Assembly (NCBI GenBank): GCA_026770585.1
Contig: MU647032.1
Coordinates: 83,153-94,292 of the forward strand
Origin: Baffinella frigidus
Lineage: Eukaryota; Cryptophyceae; Cryptomonadales; Baffinellaceae
Direction: 5' to 3'
Length of the DNA: 11,140 bases
Positions within the stretch are counted from its first letter, which is position 1; every line of letters begins with the position of its first letter. Under the pieces are notes generated by a model. That model had not been told where the DNA came from. It worked only from the letters and a program-made list of their open reading frames with translations, and did no database searches. Below are positions 10,701 to 11,140 of this stretch, in pieces. The position numbers were made by a program, and so were the translations under genes.

Positions 10701-10968
10701 ACCGCTCAACCCTCAATCCTCAACCCTCAACCTTCACCCCTCAACCCTCAACCCTCCACCCTAACCCCTCACCCCTCAACCCTAAACCCCTTATCCCTAA
10801 ACCCTACACCATCCGCCTCGGCTCTTTCCCAAGCGATATTCGACCGCACCCCTCAACCCTGACCCCTCAACCCCAAACCAAACCCTAAACCCTAAATCTT
10901 AACCCCCCAAGGCGACTTTCGACTTGAAGAACTACTCCACGCCCGAAGACGTGCATCCCAACGCCTAA
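1604..10968 (+). CDS. Ankyrin-repeat protein gene, 12 small exons, 3' part (spliced model)
   Basis: I infer one gene from twelve short coding islands whose reading frames join without a break. Exons are 1604-1709, 2627-2671, 3509-3580, 5329-5376, 5604-5672, 5799-5855, 6245-6289, 8102-8188, 9840-9922, 10167-10244, 10588-10624 and 10912-10968. Ten junctions are bounded by GT...AG; the one after 3580 would need a GC donor. Nine junctions are phase 0. The junctions 9922/10167 and 10244/10588 are both phase 2, and the acceptor exon supplies exactly one base each time. The product is about 260 codons and ends in TAA. The first three exons encode ankyrin-repeat sequence, which normally mediates protein-protein contacts. 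The remainder is an unrecognised region with an acidic stretch (exon 4) and several Trp and Tyr residues. No signal peptide or membrane segment is visible. The true 5' end is not identified, and exons may be missing in 3581-5328. It could also be a decaying gene, but the intact phases argue against long decay. Confidence 0.62.
1831..1896 (+). pseudogene. Copy of ankyrin exon A with in-frame stop
   Basis: The sequence reads MHFA, then TGA at 1858-1860 in place of the Cys codon, then LNHYDSAEAVET, followed by the same donor hexamer GTCTCA (1897). The homologous 3' ends and shared donor show a duplication of exon A; the stop marks it as nonfunctional. A third remnant of only the exon end is at about 1991-2004. 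From its donor the sequence runs straight into CCCTACA repeats. Confidence 0.6.
1900..1975 (+). repeat. CCCTACA block followed by CCCTGAA units
   Basis: Four CCCTACA units follow the donor GTCTCA of the broken exon A copy; CCCTGAA-type units come after. The block starts at the exon edge with no spacer. Confidence 0.75.
2006..2196 (+). mobile_element. MITE family 1, copy 2 (191 bp)
   Basis: It starts CCACTCCAGAATGCTAGAGG and ends AGTACTCTCGTGTGG, the near inverse. It is about 80% identical to 1080-1270 by eye, in the same orientation and of the same length. It lies just after a remnant of exon A's end (GTCGAGACG). No target duplication is obvious. Confidence 0.76.
2296..2436. mobile_element. 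141-bp inverted-repeat element with central palindrome
   Basis: ACCACTTAGCAGCGACC at the left is matched, 16 of 17, by the inverse of the right end (2420-2436). Inside, 2321-2344 is a perfect 24-bp palindrome with half-site TTTCACTTTGAA. A third copy of the end, CCGGTGGCTGCTAAGTGG, occurs at 2507-2524. The structure is that of a small non-autonomous transposon, although no target duplication is clear. Confidence 0.6.
2627..2671 (+). CDS. Ankyrin exon B (LLELGADVSA)
   Basis: This 45-nt, 15-codon exon lies between GTGCAG and GTACCC. It reads VTTLLELGADVSAIT, the second helix and loop of an ankyrin repeat (consensus LL--GAD-N). It is phase 0 at both ends, completing exon A and leading into DGGDTPLHFA of exon C. 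A 16-base direct repeat, TGCTCGTGCAGGTGAC, at 2593-2608 and 2616-2631 provides a second identical acceptor 23 bases upstream. Using that one would change the frame, so the downstream acceptor is preferred. The donor runs straight into a CCCTACA repeat block. Confidence 0.72.
2675..2795 (+). repeat. CCCTACA repeat block after exon B
   Basis: About fifteen units of CCCTACA, with one slip to CCCTGCACCTACA, begin three bases after the donor at 2672. It is the most homogeneous block in the window. Translations such as TLHPTPYTLHP from it are not proteins. Confidence 0.85.
2930..2982 (+). repeat. CCCGAAA repeat leading into ankyrin acceptor
   Basis: Seven units of CCCGAAA and CCCTAAA run to ACCTCAG|G, the acceptor of the exon C copy at 2986. 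Smaller CCCGAAA blocks precede the other copies at 3222-3245 and 3480-3504. Confidence 0.75.
2986..3020 (+). pseudogene. Partial copy 1 of ankyrin exon C
   Basis: After ACCTCAG the sequence reads DGGDTPLHFAL, then diverges into a G-rich telomere-like stretch starting GTGTGG at 3021. It has a good acceptor and a possible GT donor in phase 2. It lacks the second ankyrin helix. It is either a truncated duplicate or an alternative exon. Confidence 0.55.
3247..3271 (+). pseudogene. Partial copy 2 of ankyrin exon C
   Basis: After CGAAACCAG the sequence reads DGGDTPLH and then loses similarity at a GTAGGC. It is the shortest copy in the series and is directly preceded by CCCGAAA units. Confidence 0.52.
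3299..3351 (+). repeat. Dispersed 53-bp repeat, copy 1
   Basis: It starts GGTTAATTGGCTAATTTCTA and ends CTAAGTAGGCTCA. A near-identical copy lies at 6081-6133. Both are followed closely by CCCGAAA or CCCCAAA units. Confidence 0.6.
3380..3418 (+). pseudogene. Partial copy 3 of ankyrin exon C
   Basis: After CGACAACAG the sequence reads DGGDTPLHFAAM and then leaves the family. It is nearly identical to the intact copy at 3509 over the first 36 bases. No convincing donor follows. Confidence 0.52.
3509..3580 (+). CDS. Ankyrin exon C, longest copy (DGGDTPLHFA)
   Basis: It reads 24 codons after GAAAGTAG, beginning DGGDTPLHFAAM and continuing RGNYNMATRLLQ. This is a textbook first and second ankyrin helix (DG-TPLH-AA--G). 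It is phase 0 with exon B. The right boundary is uncertain: the sequence after CTGCAG is GCACGC, so the intron would need a GC donor; no GT sits at this spot. Three shorter copies of the same exon precede it (2986-3020, 3247-3271, 3380-3418). Only this copy carries the second helix, which is why it is taken as the functional one. The ankyrin assignment is firm; the use of this copy is inference. Confidence 0.66.
3581..3870 (+). repeat. Mixed telomere-like heptamers after exon C
   Basis: CCCTAAA, CCCTGAA, CCCTCAA and CCCGAAA units are intermixed with more decay than in other blocks. No coding island is visible. Confidence 0.8.
3875..5125 (+). repeat. Minisatellite-like array, GACTGCCGTACGG unit
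   Basis: A composite unit recurs with spacing of roughly 150-300 bp. It contains GACTGCCGTACGG-GGGCG, TTTACCGGCGAGGTGACAAA and runs of TTTGACTAACCCTGTTTGC. The first motif is found near 3926, 4094, 4322 (shortened), 4470, 4681 (split by the MITE) and 4988. An inverted piece lies at about 4354-4390. A heptamer block (4137-4205) is embedded. There is a 13-base G run at 4835-4847. No supported gene is seen; a missing exon of the ankyrin gene could be hidden here. Confidence 0.65.
4691..4830. mobile_element. 140-bp MITE with TA target duplication
   Basis: Inverted repeats of nearly 40 bp begin CCACCAACTCTCACAGAGGG on the left and CCACCAACCCTCACGGTCGG on the inverted right; both continue ACCAAATCG-CGATTGT. 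TA flanks both ends (4689-4690 and 4831-4832). Excision restores GACTGCCGTACG, the repeated motif of the surrounding array. TA duplications are typical of Tc1/mariner-like elements. The centre has a further hairpin around GAGGGGTC/GACCCCTC. Confidence 0.82.
5128..5233. mobile_element. 106-bp element with perfect 19-bp inverted ends
   Basis: GCAAGGCAACTTGCACTCC (5128-5146) is repeated exactly in inverse at 5215-5233. The centre contains an inverted fragment of the neighbouring minisatellite (GTCCAAGCAAA). It may be a MITE or a hairpin made by local inversion; no target duplication is visible. Confidence 0.6.
5329..5376 (+). CDS. Exon D, acidic linker
   Basis: This 48-nt, 16-codon island reads GETVKKEGEEESCSDI between CCTAAACCCAG and GTGAGT, which is a perfect donor consensus. 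It is phase 0 at both ends. The charged, Glu-rich composition suggests a flexible linker between the ankyrin part and the following region. Its link to exon C is inferred only from phase; one or more exons could lie between 3581 and 5328. Confidence 0.6.
5383..5600 (+). repeat. CCCCAAA-rich intron between exons D and E
   Basis: Nearly the whole intron is CCCCAAA or CCCTAAA units with decayed variants, ending CCTAAACCAG|G at the acceptor of exon E. Confidence 0.82.
5604..5672 (+). CDS. Exon E (YMIDILFQMFGE)
   Basis: This 69-nt, 23-codon exon has the acceptor CCTAAACCAG and the donor GTTCCC. It reads DDEGAEKMYQT followed by YMIDILFQMFGE, an amphipathic, probably helical segment. It is phase 0 on both sides. 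The family is not recognised. The intron that follows is almost pure CCCCAAA-type repeat, and the bases GTTCC occur both at the start of that intron and at the start of the next exon. Confidence 0.68.
5679..5797 (+). repeat. CCCCAAA intron between exons E and F
   Basis: The 126-bp intron is almost entirely heptamer repeat: CCCGAAA and CCCCGAC units, then CCCCAAA, ending CCCTGAAGCAG. Confidence 0.82.
5799..5855 (+). CDS. Exon F (VPKGEEAACSPPM)
   Basis: This 57-nt, 19-codon exon reads VPKGEEAACSPPM and TPYQIS. It follows CCCTGAAGCAG and is followed by GTACTC, the same hexamer that starts the intron after 10244. It is phase 0. An alternative reading runs four more codons to a CAG followed by GCATAA. 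A second copy sits about 150 bp downstream (5949-6004) and also ends at ATCTCC followed by GT. That shared end supports the chosen donor. Confidence 0.63.
5949..6004 (+). pseudogene. Second copy of exon F
   Basis: It reads QVPKGACSPPM and TPYQIS, nearly identical to 5799-5855 but with nine bases fewer after the PKG codons, an in-frame shortening. CTCTAG precedes it and GTCCTT follows. The base-level conservation of the last 40 bases suggests a recent duplication. It could be an alternative exon, although its acceptor does not preserve the phase. Confidence 0.52.
6081..6133 (+). repeat. Dispersed 53-bp repeat, copy 2
   Basis: It matches 3299-3351 with few differences (GGTTAATTGTCTAATTTCTA ... 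CCAAGTAGGCTCA). It is probably a fragment of a dispersed element or a duplicated intron segment. Confidence 0.6.
6134..6240 (+). repeat. Homogeneous CCCCAAA block before exon G
   Basis: About fourteen CCCCAAA units with very few changes end in CCCGAAGCCCGAAAACAG. The uniformity points to recent expansion. Confidence 0.85.
6245..6289 (+). CDS. Exon G (HYSTDETREVLQYAQ)
   Basis: This 45-nt, 15-codon exon follows CCCGAAAACAG and is followed by GTCCCC. It reads HYSTDETREVLQYAQ. It is phase 0 on both sides and joins to exon H as YAQ-GLWEE. The preceding intron ends in about 100 bases of CCCCAAA repeat that run directly into the acceptor. The family is not recognised. Confidence 0.65.
6290..7190. 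other. Long gene-poor intron segment
   Basis: No coding island that I can support lies here. It holds recurring CCCTCCAAAAGCCC motifs (6318-6345, 6787-6845), three CCACGTCCC-like units (6418-6448), a perfect 10-bp hairpin TTCATAGCCC/GGGCTATGAA (6695-6718), a perfect 9-bp hairpin ATCCAAAAA/TTTTTGGAT (6907-6928), and the first TTTGACCAGTCTCGC spacer motif near 6978. It would be part of the intron between exons G and H. Confidence 0.5.
7197..8072 (+). pseudogene. Array of 5'-partial copies of exon H
   Basis: Six partial copies start at 7197, 7523, 7666, 7813, 7919 and 8029. Each follows a CAG acceptor and keeps about 13 codons: GSCEEAGRVDAGK, GLWEQAGRLDVG, GLLEEAGSVDVGK, GLWEEAGRVDVG, WLWEETGSVDVGK and GLYEETG. 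Similarity stops at about the same codon in most. The last one fuses two copies (GLYEETG then HGLWEEA). Between copies is a repeated spacer containing TTTGACCAGTCTCGCACACA or close variants (about 6978, 7409, 7600, 7891 and 8004). Conserved acceptors without donors suggest remnants, but use as alternative exons cannot be excluded. Confidence 0.6.
8102..8188 (+). CDS. Exon H, complete copy (GLWEEAG...DRNQKQ)
   Basis: This 87-nt, 29-codon exon lies between CGACAG and GTCAGA. It reads GLWEEAGSVDVGK, then MAAHMTQYLADRNQKQ, probably one continuous helix. It is phase 0 at both ends. It is the only complete member of a family of at least nine copies between 7197 and 8654. Upstream copies keep the first 13 codons; downstream copies keep the last 20 or so. 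The function is unknown. Confidence 0.68.
8250..8900 (+). repeat. Tandem units carrying 3'-partial copies of exon H
   Basis: Two copies keep the last part of exon H: 8291-8356 reads RVDVGKMAAHM then TLYRADRTQKQ, and 8589-8654 reads RVDVGKMAVHM then ARSLADRSQKQ. Both are followed by GT. They sit in imperfect units of about 190-250 bp that also repeat GAAACAGGTTACGAGTCAC (8463, 8650) and GGGATCCTCGGACCTAGGGC-like sequence. These copies lack the GLWEE start and any acceptor at the right place. Confidence 0.55.
8795..8895 (-). repeat. Telomere-like repeat in reverse orientation
   Basis: GGGGTTAGGGTTTCGGGGTT and GGTTTGGGGTTCAGGGTTTAGG are the same heptamer on the minus strand. With 3023-3046 this is the clearest G-rich block; the others are C-rich on the + strand. 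Confidence 0.78.
8937..9081. mobile_element. 145-bp MITE-like element
   Basis: The left end CTAATCTCCATAAAAGTG then TTAATTGATTGCT is matched with few changes by the inverse of 9049-9081 (CTCATCTCCACACAAAAT then TATTAATTGATTGCT). It is AT-rich and non-coding. Target duplication is not clear. Confidence 0.65.
9258..9291 (+). pseudogene. Exon I copy 1, 5' part, interrupted by MITE
   Basis: After CAAGCAG it reads EQYDLERGFTE, matching EEFDLERGFTE of the intact exon at 9840. The frame is cut by the 209-bp MITE at 9292-9500 and continues at 9506 as ATTLKGDGYS, matching AMSLKGDDCN. The insertion has therefore split this copy. Confidence 0.66.
9292..9500 (+). mobile_element. MITE family 1, copy 3, with 5-bp GGAGG duplication
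   Basis: The terminal inverted repeats are CCACTCGAGGCTAGAAATG and its inverse at 9482-9500. GGAGG lies immediately on both sides (9287-9291 and 9501-9505). Removing the element and one GGAGG restores the frame of an exon I copy (GFTE then ATTLKGD). Inner sequence (ACATGTGAGGTTGT, AGTACCAG) matches copies 1 and 2, so it is the same family with a different centre. It has no coding capacity. The transposase superfamily is not determined. Confidence 0.82.
9506..9540 (+). pseudogene. Exon I copy 1, 3' part after MITE
   Basis: It encodes the continuation (LKGDGYS) of the exon copy that begins at 9258. CTCAAAGGGGAC corresponds to TTGAAAGGGGAC in the intact copy at 9885. No donor matching the intact copy is kept. 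Confidence 0.6.
9591..9681 (+). repeat. Three tandem units of about 30 bp
   Basis: GTACGGAATATTTTAGATGG followed by a CGGTTTCCT end is repeated three times with one to three changes. It lies between exon I copies 1 and 2. No function is evident. Confidence 0.85.
9705..9764 (+). pseudogene. Exon I copy 2
   Basis: After GCGTGGGCAG, identical to the acceptor of the intact copy, it reads EECDLERRFTEEYESERYNG. Similarity to the intact exon ends after FTEE. It has no clear donor and is probably a partial duplicate. Confidence 0.55.
9840..9922 (+). CDS. Exon I, intact copy (EEFDLERGFTEEAM)
   Basis: This 83-nt exon follows GCGTGGGCAG and is followed by GTAACT. It reads EEFDLERGFTEEAM and SLKGDDCNVTTMN, plus two bases of a split codon. 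Those two bases (GA) join the first base of the next exon (C) to give Asp. An alternative without splicing ends at TAA directly after Glu, but the matching phase of the next exon favours splicing. Two other copies lie upstream, at 9258 (broken by a MITE) and 9705 (diverged 3' half). Confidence 0.7.
9931..10162 (+). repeat. Heptamer-repeat intron between exons I and J
   Basis: The 244-bp intron is almost completely CCCGAAA, then CCCCAAA, then CCAAACA and CCCTAAA units, in sub-blocks. It ends CCCTACACAG|C. No other content is seen. Confidence 0.85.
10167..10244 (+). CDS. Exon J (FCPEAWQKITECYPHVF)
   Basis: This 78-nt exon contains one base, 25 codons and two bases. It is flanked by CCTACACAG and GTACTC, with heptamer repeat on both sides. 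It reads FCPEAWQKITECYPHVF and KEGYLEGI. The other two frames give Arg/Ser-rich strings typical of wrong frames. Split codons at both ends match the neighbours (GA|C and CG|G). The family is not recognised. Confidence 0.72.
10251..10580 (+). repeat. Heptamer-repeat intron between exons J and K
   Basis: The 343-bp intron consists of CCCTAAA, CCCTGAA, CCCTACA and CCCCAAC units. It starts GTACTCTACACCCTC, so the donor itself leads into the repeat. Confidence 0.85.
10588..10624 (+). CDS. Exon K (RRDAWDKQEAAA)
   Basis: This 37-nt micro-exon is one base plus 12 codons, RRDAWDKQEAAA, between GGTCAG and GTCCTG. The first base completes the Arg codon begun in exon J. It sits alone between two long heptamer-repeat introns. 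Its small size makes the boundaries uncertain, but phase and composition fit. Confidence 0.6.
10631..10905 (+). repeat. Heptamer-repeat intron between exons K and L
   Basis: CCCTCAA units dominate from about 10690 to 10780, with CCCCAAA before and CCCTAAA after. It is interrupted by a 45-bp non-repeat island at 10808-10852. Confidence 0.82.
10808..10852 (+). other. Non-repeat island, possible extra micro-exon
   Basis: One frame reads TIRLGSFPSDIRP, with natural composition. No AG precedes its start and no GT follows before the next exon, so it cannot be spliced in by the usual rules. It may be an old exon remnant or may use unusual splice sites. Confidence 0.35.
10912..10968 (+). CDS. Terminal exon L with stop
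   Basis: This 57-nt exon starts after CCCCCCAAG in phase 0, matching exon K. It reads ATFDLKNYSTPEDVHPNA and ends in TAA. An alternative is a donor inside it (GAC followed by GTGCAT at 10951) leading to further sequence near 11020-11050, where CTC TCG TGA follows a CCCAAG. The direct stop is simpler. AT-rich sequence at 11062-11092 could be 3' untranslated sequence; no clear polyadenylation signal is visible. Confidence 0.6.
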   Translation, partial: ATFDLKNYSTPEDVHPNA

Positions 10969-11140
10969 TCCTTAATCCCCAAACCCCAAACCCACACTCG
11001 CAACCCAAAACCCGAACGGGACGCCGTGCCCAAGCTCTCGTGATCGTGATATGCGTCCGTCCAATAGAAATTTATATCTCCCATAAAACTCGAATTCCTA
11101 ACCCTCAACCCTGAATCCCGAACCCTAAGCCCCCCCCCCC
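10969..11140 (+). repeat. Repeat and AT-rich sequence after the stop
   Basis: CCCCAAA units (10975-11015) are followed by a short unique stretch (DAVPKLS then TGA in one frame), AT-rich sequence (11062-11092) and further CCCTGAA units ending in a C run. The C run at the window edge may be a base-calling or assembly artefact. Confidence 0.5.

Noticed and set aside
11131-11140. C run as a biological feature
   Set aside because: A homopolymer at the window edge is as likely to be an assembly or sequencing artefact.

Overview
This is a eukaryotic, protist-like window. It holds no rRNA, tRNA, CRISPR array, bacterial-type operon or long uninterrupted reading frame. The reading frames longer than about 60 codons are mostly translations of low-complexity repeats or antisense shadows. 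What I can support is one + strand gene cut into very small exons (37-106 nt). The introns are filled with degenerate telomere-like heptamers (CCCTAAA and variants CCCTGAA, CCCTACA, CCCGAAA, CCCCAAA, CCCTCAA), short inverted-repeat transposons (MITEs) and decayed partial copies of the neighbouring exons. TTTAGGG-type telomere units occur in plants, many algae and alveolates. With the tiny exons and repeat-filled introns this makes me lean weakly towards an alga or alveolate such as a chromerid or dinoflagellate. No species is proven by the sequence.

Gene model: exons at 1604-1709, 2627-2671, 3509-3580, 5329-5376, 5604-5672, 5799-5855, 6245-6289, 8102-8188, 9840-9922, 10167-10244, 10588-10624 and 10912-10968. 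Every junction from the first to the last keeps the frame, including two phase-2 junctions (9922/10167 and 10244/10588), and the last exon ends in TAA. The joined reading is about 260 codons. The N-terminal part is ankyrin repeat (GTALHFA, LLELGADVSA, DGGDTPLHFAAM). The remainder has natural composition but I do not recognise its family. The 5' end is not resolved. Candidate upstream exons lie at 658-742 and 1003-1080, and no start codon or promoter can be chosen.

Layout: 1-190 telomere-like repeat; 230-1080 repeated and decayed copies of a candidate exon; 1080-2200 ankyrin exon with tandem copies and two 191-bp MITEs; 2200-2670 a small inverted-repeat element and an ankyrin exon; 2670-3870 CCCTACA, CCCGAAA and CCCTRAA blocks with four copies of one ankyrin exon; 3875-5260 a minisatellite-like array carrying a TA-flanked MITE; 5260-6290 four exons separated by CCCCAAA-rich introns; 6290-7190 gene-poor sequence; 7190-8900 an array of nine or more copies of one exon, only one of them complete; 8937-9930 two MITEs and three copies of the next exon, one broken by a MITE; 9930-10968 three exons separated by almost pure heptamer introns; then repeat to the end.

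The recurring architecture is the main observation. Many splice acceptors are built from the telomere-like repeat itself (for example CCTAAACCAG|G). Most exons are accompanied by truncated copies of themselves. Introns here seem to have grown by local duplication and repeat expansion.
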